Under the pieces are notes generated by a model, which did no database searches, was not told where the DNA came from, and worked only from the letters and a program-made list of their open reading frames with translations. From assembly GCA_003427395.1 (NCBI GenBank), contig BFEA01000669.1, positions 387,554-446,060 on the forward strand: 58,507 bases of DNA, given 5' to 3'. Made by a program: the position numbers and the translations under genes. Shown here piece after piece: positions 30,990 through 43,039 of this stretch. This DNA comes from Chara braunii (lineage: Eukaryota; Streptophyta; Charophyceae; Charales; Characeae). Positions within the stretch are counted from its first letter, which is position 1; the number at the start of each line of letters is the position of its first letter.

Positions 30990-33900
30990 GCTGACAAGGA
31001 ATTAGAATTCGAGGCAAATTAGTGAAATGGACTACTGAAGGTTTTATGGATCCCCATTTCTTCAGCCTAGCTTTTTTAAGATCATACCGTACTACCATCG
31101 AAGCCTTTTTGGACCCTGAGACAGGCAGCTTAGCCACTACCACAGCGCATTGCGTGAAGATTGTCAGATCCTTTTACAAAGACCTCTTCTCTTCTCACAT
31201 TCCCCAATAGCAGGAGATAGACCGTTTAAGAAACCTAGAGGAATTCCTACGTCCAATGGAGGGCCACCTCTCTTCGACACAGAAAGACCATATGGACCGG
31301 CAGATCTCCAATGAGAAAATTTGGACGACACTAATGCAAATGGAGGAAGAGAAGACCCCAGGTCTAGACAGCTTTCCCAAGGAATTTTGGGAGACCATGT
31401 GGCCCCTTCCGAGCGAAGACCTAATGTGGTTCTATAAGGCAGTCTGGGACTCCGGGGAGCTAGGGGAACTGGTAGGGCAAGGGGTGTTTTCGCTGCTTCA
31501 CAAAAAAGGAGACAAAATGAATATCAGAAACTACCGCCCCATTACACTCTTGACGACAGTTTATAAGATGCTGTCAAAAACTCTTGCTAATCGAATGATC
31601 GAAGTAATGGAGGACCTCATCCACCCAGCCCAGACAGGCTTCATGCGCAACAGGAACATTCAAGAAAACATACTTCTAGTCAATGAGATGATTAGCCTGA
31701 CTCATCTTTATCTTCATTAACTTCGAAAAAGCCTACGACCACGTGGACTGATTTTTCTTAGATAAGTGTCTGGAAACACTGAACTTTGGTAACAACTTTC
31801 GACAATGGGTGAGTATCTTGCACCAGAACGCCACCACAAGCGTCCAGATAAACGGGTCCCTGGCCCCAGGGATAAGACTACAACGTTCGGTTAGACAAGG
31901 GGACCCTATAGCCCCCTTCTTGTTTATTATTATAATGGAGGCGTTAGTAGCCAACCTCCATCAGAGCAAAGACTTAAAGAGAATTCAGATGTCCGACATC
32001 CCAAAAGAAGCAGTCCCGGCCTGTTCGCTTTTCGTAGATAACCTCACAATTATGGCAGATGCTACACAACAGAATATGGAGGTTATATAGGCTAATGGCC
32101 CTTTTTTGCACCCTCTCTGACATGGTCGTAAACTGGGGTGAGAAAACAATTGCATGGTGGCTCCATCACCAATGGGTCCAGCCCCCAGAAGGGCACCACA
32201 TCACTTGGGCGGCCCCCGACTCCCCCATACGAATCCTGGGGGTCAAGATGTCAGTGTTGGGTAAACCCCCAGAGAACGACAGATGACTATCTGCCTCGGC
32301 CTTTGCTAAACTCTCACAATGGAACCACTAGCACACGTCACTCTTTGAACGTGCCCTGGTGATCAATAACGTAGTCTTAGCCACCCTTTGCTACAAATCG
32401 ATCCTTTGGCCTCTGAGCCCAGAGGCCCTGAGGTCTATGAAGAGGAAGGTGGCAGCCTACCTATGGAGAGGAGACAGCGAAAATCCCCACGCCATAAGGC
32501 CATAAGGCGAGTGGCATGAGACTCAGTTATCCAACCCAAGGCAAAGAGAGGCCTTGGTATCCTAAACCCCCTCGGTCAATCCCAAGCCCTCAGCCTACAA
32601 TGGGTGATACGACTGATCTTCGAAAATCCACTAGTGTGGAGACCGTTAGCACTAGAACAAATCGCCCGTCTTGCCCCCGAGGCCCCACCGTCTGTTCACC
32701 CTCTCCAATGGTTAGAAGATAGATATTGGAGAATATCACGGCGCTCAAGAGGAGAGGAAGGAAGGAGAGACGAGTTCTGGCCTCGTTTGCTAAAAATTTG
32801 GAGAAAACTTTTCCCCCCGACTCGCCCACACCCAGACAAGTGGGAGGAGGTGGCAAGACAACCCCTCTTCGGGACCCGGTGGATCACCAACGAACAGAGC
32901 CAGATTTTCTGTAGCACCGACACCCCATGGAAAGGATGGGTGAAGAATGGGGTGACGAGAGTGGGTGACCTCTGGGACGAGGAGAGGAAGGATTGGAAGA
33001 GTCCGGAGAGGATGAGAGAAGACCTGAGGTACTATTATAATATAGAAGCAGCATTGGCAGAAATAACGGAAGCCCTCCTGGTAAGGTGGTGGCCCATCCT
33101 CCGCAAAGGCAAGGAGCTGAAGGAGGGGAATTGGGTGGCCAGGGAAAGGAATGCCAGCTTGGTTGACCTGGTTCACCTAATCCGACCAGAGGAAGTGCTG
33201 GTTGAATGGTACAACGTTGATAGAAATGGGAGATTGGCAGGAAACCGGGACCTCTTCCAATAGATTTAGAAGAACACCCTAAACAGAATCCGGGTGCCAA
33301 GGGATGGAGAGAATCTGCGTTTTTTTTTTCCTGAAATTGCTATAAAGGCCCTCCCCATCGATCCGTTGGAATGGGTCTGGGAACCTGACCCTCGGAACAA
33401 CCCACGACAACCTAAACCGAAAACATTGTCGGGCCTCTCAGTCAAAGCAACGTACCGAATGATCGGAGTAAAACGTTGTTTAAAAGACACAGTGATTGAT
33501 CGATGGCAAAGGACCTCAACGTGGAAAGACACCTCCTCACACCAATATGATGGTTCAGCGATACCAAGTACAAACCAGCGAAAATTACATCTCTGCAGTG
33601 GCAGATCCTGCATCGGTGTCTACCAACCAACAATTGGTTGATCAATCACACGCAACTAGAGCAACAAGGTCGAGCACTCCCCTGGTGCTCCCGATGTCTG
33701 CCGAGCTTTCCGGCTAAAAAAAGAGCGGAGACAATCGAGCATATATTCCTACAAAACCCCGCAACCATTCTTACATGGAGGTGGTGGGACAGGGTGGGGC
33801 AACAAATAGTGTCGGGGCATCCATGGTCGTGGGATTGGCGTGCCATCTTAACGAGCTATTACCCACCCTTCCAAGATGACATCTTTAAGTCAAACATGTT

Positions 33901-34341
33901 CCACCTGTCCCGACGAACGATCTTGTGGGTCATGTGGTGGCAACGATGCGTCTTAACTTTAGATCAAGTTCGGGTAGAGGGAAAAGAAAGGGTGGAATAA
34001 TTCAAAATACACTTCCAACTGGAACTCTCGTTCAGACGGAAATCACTGAAGCAATTGCTAGATAACCTCCATAGATCCAAAGACATCCGGGAACGGCTAC
34101 TACAGTTTTTCAGGGAGTGGTTGGGCGGGGACCGAGAGGGATGGGTGGCAGAAGTATGCTGGACGGGGGGTTGGAAAGAGGAGGAGGGGGGGGAGGGCAA
34201 CCACGAAGAAGAGGCGCCAAGGGATTACCAACTGAGATTTAAGGATTGACTATCAATAGACCCTGACATCCTTATGAGACCGGCAGAGGAGTTTCTAGAC
34301 CCGTTCCCCACCCACCTACAGTCCTTGGAAATACGCCTGTA
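30990..34341 (+). pseudogene. LINE-A ORF2 (reverse transcriptase), inactivated
   Basis: Frames in order encode: an RT N-terminal region (31022-31720) with EEKTPGLDSFPKEFW and HKKGDKMNIRNYRPITLL; motif A as FINFEKAYDHVDW (about 31715-31752), with Asn where the catalytic Asp is expected; SVRQGDPIAPFLF (about 31890-31925); motif C as FVDNL (near 32030), with Asn for the second Asp; a C-terminal region (32604-33263) with WEEVARQPLFGTRW; and a zinc-binding-like segment with CSRC and a downstream His (33690-33750). At least six stops or frame changes break it. Both catalytic changes and the breaks show it cannot encode an active enzyme. No endonuclease domain is seen upstream, so the copy is probably 5'-truncated. 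It resembles plant L1-type LINEs. Confidence 0.9.
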
Positions 34342-35026
34342 ACCGGCGAAGCCCTCATATGTGTTGAAGACGAGTCGCTTTGAGTCTGCTTTATCTATTG
34401 TATTCCGTCTTGGTTTTCGCTTATGGGTCTGAGTTTGGTCAGTGTCGATCCGGGCCTCGTTATCTGGGTCGTAGTCTGTGTTTTTTCGTTTTTCTGTTTT
34501 CTTTGCGCTAAGTATGTTTTTCCTGTCGTAGTCTGCTTTGTTGGTGTTGGATCAGTTTTCTGTTATTTGTGTTGTAGTCAGTTTTTTTGGTTAGTCTGTT
34601 TGCAGTTTCAATCCGGGACTATCTAACCATCTCAAAATGTTCCTTTTCTTGGTCCTCTCTCATCTGATGCAGTGTGGGCGCGTGGCAGTAGGGTGGTCGA
34701 TGAATTTTTTTTTTGAAGATGGGCAAGGAGACGGATGAAATCCCCACTGGTGCCCCCCAGTGGTTCCCCCGGACCCCTCCCCTGGTACAGGAATGGAGAG
34801 GGAGTAGGGGACCATCAGGCTTTCAATTCCACACCTGCTCAGTCAATCCTCTGGTCCCCAGAGCAATCAATGCTGGCAGGCACCTTCCAGACAGCCATCC
34901 AATTTCCTTCCTTTCTATATACTATTCGGTCTTAACTGTGTAAGGGACGCTGGACCCGCTTTCCAGTAGGTGACGCTCCCCACCAATAGATGCAGCTTTG
35001 TTTAAAAAAAAAAAAAAAAAAAAAAA
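34342..35026 (+). mobile_element. LINE-A 3' untranslated region and poly-A tail (tail copy 5)
   Basis: Follows the last LINE-A codons. T-rich DNA is followed by a conserved tail (34830-35003) with AATCAATGCTGGCAGGC, GACGCTGGACCCGCTTTCCA and CTCCCCACCAATAGATG, ending in a 23-base A run (35004-35026). The tail shares about 180 bp with copy 2. It ends GCAGCTTTGTTT before the A run and lacks the stem-loop of copies 2-4, indicating a second tail type. Confidence 0.75.
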
Positions 35027-35098
35027 ATATCATCACTGAACTGACCGGCCCGGTACTCAAAAGCATTTTGTTATCTATTAATTTGGTTGCCAGATGAA

Positions 35099-35203
35099 CG
35101 GGAGCAAGGTCCCACTTGTGCAAATTAGGAGATTTCGACCGTTGATCTTTGCTATCTACGGTTAGTATCGCTTAATTCGTGTAAGTGGGACCTAGCCCCT
35201 ACT
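35099..35203. mobile_element. MITE family B (AGGTCCCACTT inverted ends)
   Basis: The left GCAAGGTCCCACTTGTGCAA and right GTGTAAGTGGGACCTAGCCCC ends are inverted repeats of about 22 bp with a few mismatches, about 105 bp apart. A half-copy with GGGGCAAGGTCCCACTTGTA lies at 36132-36151. Confidence 0.65.
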
Positions 35204-35418
35204 GCGCAGCTTCGTTTGCCAGAAAGTAGGACGGAATAGCACCCATCCTTTTCTCTTTTACTGTTAGCGTTTTCTTTGAGAAGAAGCAACGTTTCTTGCT
35301 CTGCGGCGTCTGCGCTGTGTAAAATGACCCACACTATTTCAGTCGCCGAGAACTCTCGGAACTTTCAGAGAAACTTCTGTCTCGTTGACGTATTTGCTCA
35401 AGATTACGATTCTCTGCG

Positions 35419-35453
<35 letters not shown>
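35419..35453. repeat. (GT)n microsatellite
   Basis: About 17 GT units. Confidence 0.98.
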
Positions 35454-35455
<2 letters not shown>

Positions 35456-35559
35456 ACTCAATTATGTGGGGGGCTGAGATGGTGAGATAGAGAATTGGCA
35501 GGGGGGGTGCGCAGAGATGGTGTGATTGAGAATTGGCCGACGGAAGTTATGGGAAATCA

Positions 35560-35690
35560 TCCCCTTCAATTATAAGAGGGGTACTGTTGTTATGCATGCC
35601 TTGTAATGTATGAATGAAGTAATGAGCACCCACCCAATTACAAAAGAGGATACTGTTGTTATGCAGGCCTTGTAATGAATGCTTGGCAGT
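35560..35690. repeat. Direct repeat TACTGTTGTTATGCA
   Basis: Two units of about 70 bp share ACTGTTGTTATGCA and CCTTGTAATG (near 35581 and 35651). Confidence 0.75.
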
Positions 35691-35941
35691 TATCGTTCGT
35701 CGGGGGAGTCCTCAGAATCTGTGCTGTTAAGAAGTAAGATATAATGCTGGGAGAGCATCTCAGAGCATTTCCTGCAAGGCAAAAGCCAACGAAGAAGAAA
35801 CAGAGCAGTATGCGTCAGAATCACATCGTGGACAGTGTGGCAAACGCCCCAGCCTCCCGTCCTTCATCCACCTCAATGATGCCCTCCGTCCCTCCGTCTC
35901 GCCAGCACGTATGCTCAAAGCACGTAGGACACGGTAGGTCG

Positions 35942-36107
<166 letters not shown>

Positions 36108-36131
36108 CCTTAGTAGCACTTCGGTAGCCCA

Positions 36132-36151
36132 GGGGCAAGGTCCCACTTGTA
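36132..36151 (+). mobile_element. Half-copy of MITE family B end
   Basis: GGGGCAAGGTCCCACTTGTA matches the left end of the element at 35099-35203; no right end was found within about 200 bases. Confidence 0.5.
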
Positions 36152-36364
36152 GGCTAATAGGTCGCTACCTCCAAACGTCATCTTACCGAGCGTGCGCGGT
36201 AAGTATTGCCCAGCCTGGCTTGGGGAGCGGCTCGTTCGATTTGTTTTCTTTTTCTTTATTCCTCTCTCAATTTCACCTTATTCTTCTCTCAATTTCACCT
36301 TTGACTATCTATCTACTACTACTACTAAGCCTATACCTCTATGAAAATCAATAGATATTTTTTA

Positions 36365-36630
36365 TTTAGTTATTCCAACAAGAAAGAGGGCATTTTGATT
36401 ACCAATCGACATTGGGACCACAAACAACCCGCGGGGGAATCCCTCCACAAACAACCCGGATGAAACTGCTGCTGGGACCATTACCCAGTTTAGGTGCGGG
36501 CATTGGGGTATGTCCAGTGACAGATATGACCCGCTCACGATGGTTGTCCTGACATTTTCCAACCCTGGGAACAAAAAGGAAAACCACAAGGCGATAATTG
36601 AATTCCAACTTTCTCGCTAGTAGAAAAAAA
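36365..36630 (-). mobile_element. Dispersed repeat C, copy 1
   Basis: On the minus strand, TTGTTCCCAGGGTTGG, CTGGGTAATGGTCCCAG and TCCGGGTTGTTTGTGGAGG occur in this order. A related order occurs on the plus strand at 38515-38862, where it ends in poly-A. Probably a retroelement tail; the parent is not in the window. Confidence 0.5.
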
Positions 36631-36794
36631 AGAAAACAAAACAAGTAACACAACCACAGGAAGGAAACCAAACAATGGGGCTATGCAGCACAAACCGCTA
36701 GGGCATCAGGAATGAAAGTAATTTGGGCAGAAAGGAACAACAGAGTCTTCAATCAAAAGGAGCTCACCAAGAACTTGGCCATATTTTTCAGTTG

Positions 36795-36876
36795 ATGTGG
36801 CTCAGTGGTTAAAGCACCGGTTGGAAATGCGCATTGTGGTATGAGGTTGCGGGTTCAAAACTCAATTGCAACCTTG
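36795..36876 (+). other. tRNA-like sequence (degenerate tRNA or SINE head)
   Basis: An A-box-like TGGCTCAGTGGTTAAAG and a B-box-like GGGTTCAAAACTC lie about 45 bases apart, as in a tRNA gene. The T arm and acceptor stem do not close well, so a functional tRNA is unlikely. It could be the promoter head of a SINE. Confidence 0.4.
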
Positions 36877-37089
36877 TGCACGGACACGGGCAGGGTGTTA
36901 GATTGACGCCCGGCTGGACACACAAGGGAGACGCATGGTACTATTACAGACACTGTCTGCGCACCACCCAAGGGTTGTTCATAGTGTTGTATGTTGGTTC
37001 TGGGTTTCACATGGGTTACTTGGGGGTGTTGGTCTTGGGTGTTCTGTTGATCTTCCCAGTTTGGCATATCACACGTTTGTGCCATTTCC

Positions 37090-37162
37090 ACTAGCCGTTC
37101 ACATGGTAGAGTCATACGATTACATGTTTCAAGGTCACGGGTTCGAGCTTGGTTCGGATCTT
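37090..37162 (+). other. Second tRNA-like sequence
   Basis: TAGCCGTTCACATGGTAGAG (A-box-like) and GTCACGGGTTCGAGCTTGG (B-box-like) have tRNA-like spacing. Stems are weak. It lies 290 bases after the first tRNA-like unit, and both may belong to the same degenerate retroposon. Confidence 0.4.
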
Positions 37163-37199
37163 GGGGGGGTCCTTGTCCAGCTTACCCCGTTCTCTCTTC

Positions 37200-37410
37200 G
37201 ATATACACACATGATGCTGCCTATACATCTTGATGCAATGATTCACAGAGCACACACAACCTTCATGCATATACATAACTTGCGAATTATACATGGCCTA
37301 AGGGCTACATACACACACATAGTGTTGTCTGTACATCGTCATACATAGATACACGAAGCATACACAACCTTCGGGTATACACATACATTGCGAACTACAC
37401 AACTGTCAGA
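37200..37410. repeat. Tandem repeat, about 107 bp x 2
   Basis: Both units contain CACACAACCTTC or CATACACAACCTTC, ACATAC/ACATA and TTGCGAA; they start near 37207 and 37314. Confidence 0.7.
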
Positions 37411-37419
37411 CTGGGGGGG

Positions 37420-37999
37420 TCTAGTCACTGGGTGGGGTCTAGCATCTGCGGTAGGGACAGGTATGGGTCACCGGAATTCCTACTGATATTTGGGTAGAAC
37501 TGTCTAGTGGCTATATATAAGGCTTAGACCCTGGGGCAAAGGTAGGGGTATAAGTTGCTCAGGCCAGTCCGAGTTCCGCCTAGCCTTGGGTAAGCTAGGG
37601 GAAGGACAGTAAGACTGCTTCAATGGGTGCTACCCTGTCTGAAACCTAGGGCCCAAAGTCTCTTGGGGCCTGTAGTAGATTGTATGGGCCTGACGTCCGA
37701 AGTTCCCGTTCGACAAGGCTCGATCGATTCCGCTTCCACCAGGGTTGGGCAACCTATCAGCCCTGGTGCCTATCACTGCTGTTCGGTCCAAGTTACCTGC
37801 CCACAGGTAGGGTAATGGTCCTGAGTGTTGGTCACACTGAGGTAGGATAGTGGGATAGGGGGTGCGCTAGGAGTATTGACGTGAGGATGGGATGGGAAGT
37901 GGTCTCATATTCTGGGACACCCACGGCCTATTGCTCCAGGTGACCACTGTGTACTCAGTGACTGGCCTCTACAACACCATGGACTTAAAAAAAAAAAAA
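37420..37999 (+). other. LTR-like or promoter-like region
   Basis: GC-balanced unique DNA with a TATA-like TATATATAAGGC at 37512-37523 and repeated GTAGGG/CTAGGG-type words. It may be an LTR or a leader of a retroelement whose body is lost in the following gap; no partner LTR is seen. Confidence 0.3.
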
Positions 38000-38089
38000 N
38001 NNNNNNNNNNNNNNNNNNNNNNNNNNNNNNNNNNNNNNNNNNNNNNNNNNNNNNNNNNNNNNNNNNNNNNNNNNNNNNNNNNNNNNNNN
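38000..38089. other. Assembly gap (90 unresolved bases)
   Basis: The gap follows an A run that starts at 37987. Confidence 0.99.
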
Positions 38090-38514
38090 GGGCAATCCAG
38101 GCGGATTGGAGGAGAAAAGGATGCAGACAGGAAGGACCAGGAAAACAGTGGTTCGCAAAGAAGTGGTGTATAGGGAAAGGATTAGCTAGTATCTCTGAGA
38201 ATGGTAAGCTGGAACTAGACCAGTGGCTTTACAGTAAGTGAGAGTAAGTGGTTGCTGAACAAGGGCACTCGGTTAAACTGCTGCAGTGGGCAGGCAGGGG
38301 AGTGAATTATTCACACAGGTGGTCCGGGGAGGTCGGGGTGTCAGATAGATAGGAAGGATCCTAGTCGGGATACGCACCTCCGCCCGTCGTAGGCGGTGAA
38401 TTAGATGCGTAGACCTTAGGAGTTTGGATCATCAGATAGAATAAGAACAAATTGGTAGGCAGTTTGATTGTTCGAGGTTCTTAGGCCAGGTGGGAATTTC
38501 GTTTATTTTCTTTC

Positions 38515-38862
38515 TTTTTTTCCAGGGTGCATCACTCAACTTCCCAGTTTCCTGTGGATCCTTTGATTTTTCATGTAGGCACCCACAATTTAGTAGAGGT
38601 GGCTTTTAAATTTTTTAGTTTTTTTAGGCCATATGGACTTTCTTTGTTTTTTCAGGGTTGCGGCACTATCAGAGCAGCGGTTCCTGTTTTGGCCATTTCT
38701 GTCTTTGGATGAGAGCCCAACGTCTGTGCCCAACGTCTGTGTTGGGTAATGGCCCCAGTTTTCTCGTTTCCGGGTTGTTTGTTGAGGATTCTCGGCCTCT
38801 ACCTTATTTCGCAATAAGATCATCCTGCCGTTTTTGTCAAAAAAAAAAAAAAAAAAAAAAAA
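38515..38862 (+). mobile_element. Dispersed repeat C, copy 2, with poly-A tail
   Basis: TTTCCAGGGT, then TTGGGTAATGGCCCCAG and TCCGGGTTGTTTGTTGAGG, then a 24-base A run (38839-38862). It matches 36365-36630 in reverse complement. Its tail abuts fold-back 2. Confidence 0.55.
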
Positions 38863-38865
38863 CTA

Positions 38866-40274
38866 TGGGGCTGGCCACAACCTTTCTAATAACGGCCTTT
38901 TCCAAAAGGTGTCAGATTGTTTTCGAAAGGCTGCTCGTTTGAATATCAAGCGTCCTACTAGTGAGGGGCTAGCTCGTAGGATGGAAATAGGGTACAACAG
39001 CAACGGAGATGGTGGCTCTGCTGCAGTAAGCCTTGCCGGAGTGAGGTACAGAGGATTGATGGGGGGTTCCTGAGTCGTCTCTTAACTTTGCCTATCTCTG
39101 AAGTTTGTCGTACTAATCTTCTAAGTAGTTCATTTTTTTCTTAGCCAAAGTCGGTTAATAGCCTCGGTATCTCTAACTTTCAAACGACTAAGTAAATTTT
39201 CATATTAAACGCTGAGCCCGGTTCCCAACAGGTGCTGCTCCCCACGAATAGATTGGAGCTTTGTTCCCATTAAAAAAAAAAAAAAAAAAAAAAGGAACAC
39301 CCCCCCTCGCCACACAGACTTTCGAAACACAGAGGCCTTTTTATATGCTCATTAGGGTCTGGCTCCTCTGCTCTCGACGCGTGTAAAATGAGACTGTGAA
39401 TCTTCGGCTAGAACATGGAAAGATACACCACCAGAATTTTTATCTCTTGTGCATGTCGAGAGTAGTGGAGCCACACCTTGTAATCGCCTTTTTTTTTCCT
39501 TCTGTTTTTACCAATCAACCGTTTCGAGTGGGTCTTTTTGCAACACCACTCGAGATCTTTCGAGGAAACGCTCGCGACAGGCGGGAGGATCTCATCTCTT
39601 CTAAATGACTTTTGACGCCGGCCAATCTGACACCTTTCAAAACTTTTTAAAAAGAATTTGTGTCGAACGGTTGTATGGCGAAAACACGACGTCGATTTTG
39701 CGCATTTCGAAAGTATGTGTAGCTGACACCTTAAGACTTTTTCGAACGAACTTATTTCGAAAGGCTGTGTGGCGACAACACGGCGTCGATTTTGCTCGTT
39801 TCGAATGTGTGGCGAGCCCTACACAGGCTTTCGAAACGCGCAAAATCGACGTTGTGTCTTTGCCACACAACCTTTCGACATTAGTTCTTTCGAAAAAGTT
39901 TTTAAAAGGTGTCAGATTGACCGACGTCAAAAGTCATTTTGAAGAGATGAGATCCTTCGGCCTGTCAGTTGATTGGCAAAAAAAAATAAAAAAAATAGGG
40001 TGATTACAAGGGTCTGGCTCCACTTTTGTTGACATGCACAAAAGACAAAAATTATGGTGGTGTATCTTTCCATGTTCTATCCAAAGATTCACTCTCTCGT
40101 TTTACACGCGTCGAGAGCAGTGCAGCCATACCCTAATGTGCATATAGAAAGGCCTCGGTATTTCGAAAATATGTGTGGCGAGGGGGGGGGTTCCTTTCGA
40201 CGAGCAGCCTTTCGAAAAAAGTATGACACCTTTCGAAAAAGGCCTTCATTCGAAAGGTTGTGTGGTGAGCCCCT
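38866..40274. mobile_element. Long-arm fold-back element 2 (TTTCGAAA-rich)
   Basis: A giant palindrome centred near 39780. Outer arm: GGGGCTGGCCACAACCTTTC (about 38867) against 40240-40273. Middle arm: CCCCCCTCGCCACACAGACT (about 39301) against 40165-40195, and CTCTCGACGCGTGTAAAATG (about 39371) against 40103-40122. Inner arm: GATCTCATCTCTTCTAAATG (about 39590) against 39935-39955, and CGTCGATTTTGCGC (about 39690) against 39838-39852. Arms are diverged, perhaps 80-90 percent identical by eye. The left arm is interrupted at about 38941-39292 by a poly-A-tailed insertion. No transposase is seen. Confidence 0.85.
38941..39292 (+). mobile_element. Retroposon insertion in fold-back 2, ending in LINE-A tail copy 6
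   Basis: The sequence between the outer and middle left arm of fold-back 2 has no partner on the right. It ends with CCCGGTTCCCAACAGGTGCT, CTCCCCACGAATAGATTGGA and an A run (39270-39291), the LINE-A tail without stem-loop. Homology to the LINE-A tail covers only about the last 70 bases, so the upstream ~280 bp may be a SINE body. Confidence 0.75.
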
Positions 40275-40639
40275 ATCTCTATCCTACACCTATTGCTGAG
40301 AGGGGGAGGGGGGGAAGAGGACTTCCGCCAATGATAGTCCTGCTCTCTAGTTATCTACAACCTATCTATTGTTTCTACTAATAAAATCGCCTAAGTCCCG
40401 CTGCCAATCTGCCAGTATAACTCTTTTCAGGCCCAATGACACTCTTAATCTGTGAGTTTGTCTATTGTTTTCCTTCAAAAACCTGCTCGTTCCGGCGTTG
40501 CCAAATCACTAAGATTACCACTACCCTTGATGTTTGTGTCATATAGCCTCATCCTTTTGTCAGGGAGGCATTATCCTGGTAATGTCCAGGTCTTGTCCCA
40601 ACTGAAGCATTGGCCCGACAATTCATCCCATCTCTTGCA

Positions 40640-42960
40640 CCATCATTTATAGATTCTTGCAGAAGTTGGGCAATCCCACCACAAGTGGATCAATGGTTCA
40701 AAAGCCCACTCGCACCAGAAGCATTTCAACTCAATCTTCACCTGTCGGTCTGCTAACCACACAGCACAGGGAGTGACCACCGTGGATAATAACCATAGGA
40801 TTGCAGCTTGTCTTTGACAGGGGATCAATTTCAATTGTTTCCAACAATTTAGCAGTGCATTCCCGATTTTTGTCGGGTCCAGGTCTAGCAGGCTCTGCGA
40901 CATTGTGCAGGTTACTGTTAATGGGTCTTTTGAGGTAATGATTGCCTTGTAACCAATATTGTTAGTGTAATATAAAAGGCGTATGTTTTCCCAACCTTTT
41001 CCCAAACCCTGCCACTCCCACATATGTGGATCAAATTTCATTTGCTCTACCGATATTCCATTGGAAATGACAATACAAGTTTTTTCCCCTTGAGGTGACA
41101 TTCTTTCTCTTAGACTAACTCATACCCGAGTAAACAAGGAGTCGATTGAATGATGTTCATCATCTTCCAGTTGTGTCATGGTTGGAGGGGAGGTAATTTG
41201 TCAGCCCTGGAATACACTTTTGCCATCTGATTGATATTTCGCTAGCTTCCACAGTTTAGAATGATTGTCTTAATTACATACAGACCATGTCCTCAAAGAA
41301 TCGGTTGATTCTGGGGCAAGTTTATCTCCCCAGTGTTATGTGATAGTTTCGATCAGAGACTCTTTCTTAGCTTGTAATTATCTTACTTGACTCACAATAC
41401 TTCTTAGGTCCAGATCCAAGATCCATGTGTCGAGGAGAGGGTCTCATATGTCCTCTATTATAAGAATCTCTCTCTCGATTCAAGTATGTCCAAAGCTTGA
41501 GTTGTGTCCTTTGATCCATTTCCCTTCTTGGTTCTTATGAACGGGGTTTCAAATAGTGGTTGAGTAAGAATTTTTGCGTTACTCACTGGCTCAGTCTTGA
41601 CGTCCGGATGAAGTTTTATTCCATACCCGGATGATAACTCTCCTAAATAGGGATTTTGTTTGTCTTTGTTGATAGAAGAATATCATTAGACATATCCAGA
41701 CATCCTGAGGTCCAGTGAGATTCCATTATTGGGACATGATATACTCGACAATAGCTACCCAATGGGCCAATGGGGGGTGGGGGCTTCTGTACTTGCTATG
41801 ATTAGCCATTTGATGAGTATGGCATCAATTTGCTTCTTTGGATCAAGGATTACTAAGCTCCCTTATGATCTGAGAGTGCACAACATTTCCCACGCTAGTT
41901 TGGAGAGGAAAAACTCCTCATCCTTGATGTATGGTTTCCGTATGAATTTCGCAACTCTCCTCTTAGTAAGTGAGTACAGTTGTTTCCAGAGGGCTCTAAC
42001 GGTACCAAAAAAACAAAGGAGAGCGAATAATGTCTCATTTACAACTAAGTCTCTCCCAAATAACGAGAGGTGGGGGGCCTTTACTCTAAATCACCATTCG
42101 GTGCATGGATTTATGCAGTAATAGGTCGTCATGATCCCCCTCGCAAGACAGTAAAGTTATCTGCACGCCTAGAAAGTGTTTCGATCGGTCATCTGTTACT
42201 TGCTTCATTCCCCATTCGCATGAAAATGAAAATATAGATAACAAAAGGTAGACTGACTTATACCAGTTTACAGACGCTTCAGATAAGTTAGAATATACGT
42301 CAAGTTTTGTCTTCAACTTAATGCCCAAAGAGTCTGAGGTGTTTTCGGATATTGCAAACAGATTGTCTGTCAAAACCTTAACTTTGCAGCACGATGAACC
42401 TACTAACAATCCTTTAATGTGAATGTGTGTTCGAATATTGTTTAGTAAGACTTTTTTCTGTATTGCAAATAACAATGGTGCAAGGGAGTATCCTTGCCTA
42501 AATGAGCGAGTGAGAGAAAAGACCTTCGAAATGTGACCGTTAATCGTAACTGATGTGGTGGACAATGTATACATCACAATAATCCATCTGCAAAAATGAT
42601 CCCCGAAGCCCATGATCTTCAGTGTGTTCGGATATATGACCAGTTTACACGGTCGTATGATTTTTTCATGACCAGCAAGAGAACCGCAACGTTCAGTGAG
42701 TCGTTTTGTATGATCTCAAGGAATTCAATTGCAGTTACAATATTGGCGAATATATATCCACCCCGTACAAACGCAGTCTGGTCGTTTTGGACTAGTGATG
42801 AAAGATATTTAACTAGTCTTCTAGCAAGGATCTTAGCAAGTAGTTTGTACGACCTATTCAGGACCTATATCAGTGTCCAATGGCGCATTTTTGTACGGTT
42901 CCCTTTCTTGAATAATACATATATGACTGTATGATGTATGTTTGTTAACAAGCTGGCTTC
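40640..42960 (-). pseudogene. LINE-B reverse transcriptase, inactivated
   Basis: Read on the minus strand from 42960: QTAFVRGGYIFANIVTAIEF (about 42785-42725); motif A region KKSYDRVNWSYI (about 42675-42635), with Val where the catalytic Asp is expected; then GFGDHFCRWIIVMY and SVTINGHISKVF (42613-42520); SFRQGYSLAPLLFAI (about 42505-42460); a motif C-like LTDNLF, with Asn at the second Asp (about 42385); LGVQI (about 42165); and, after frame changes, a C-terminal zinc-type segment CFWCEWAFEPLIHLWWDC (about 40722-40660). Family differs clearly from LINE-A. Motif order is that of plant-type non-LTR retrotransposons; changed catalytic residues and stops show it is dead. Confidence 0.85.
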
Positions 42961-43039
42961 ATTCAACACTTCATTATAGATCTCAACTAGGCTTATGTCC
43001 ACGTCATTCCAAATTTCCAAGTATAATTCTATGGGTAAA

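Noticed and set aside
36795-36876. A functional tRNA gene
   Set aside because: A and B boxes are present, but acceptor and T stems do not pair well.
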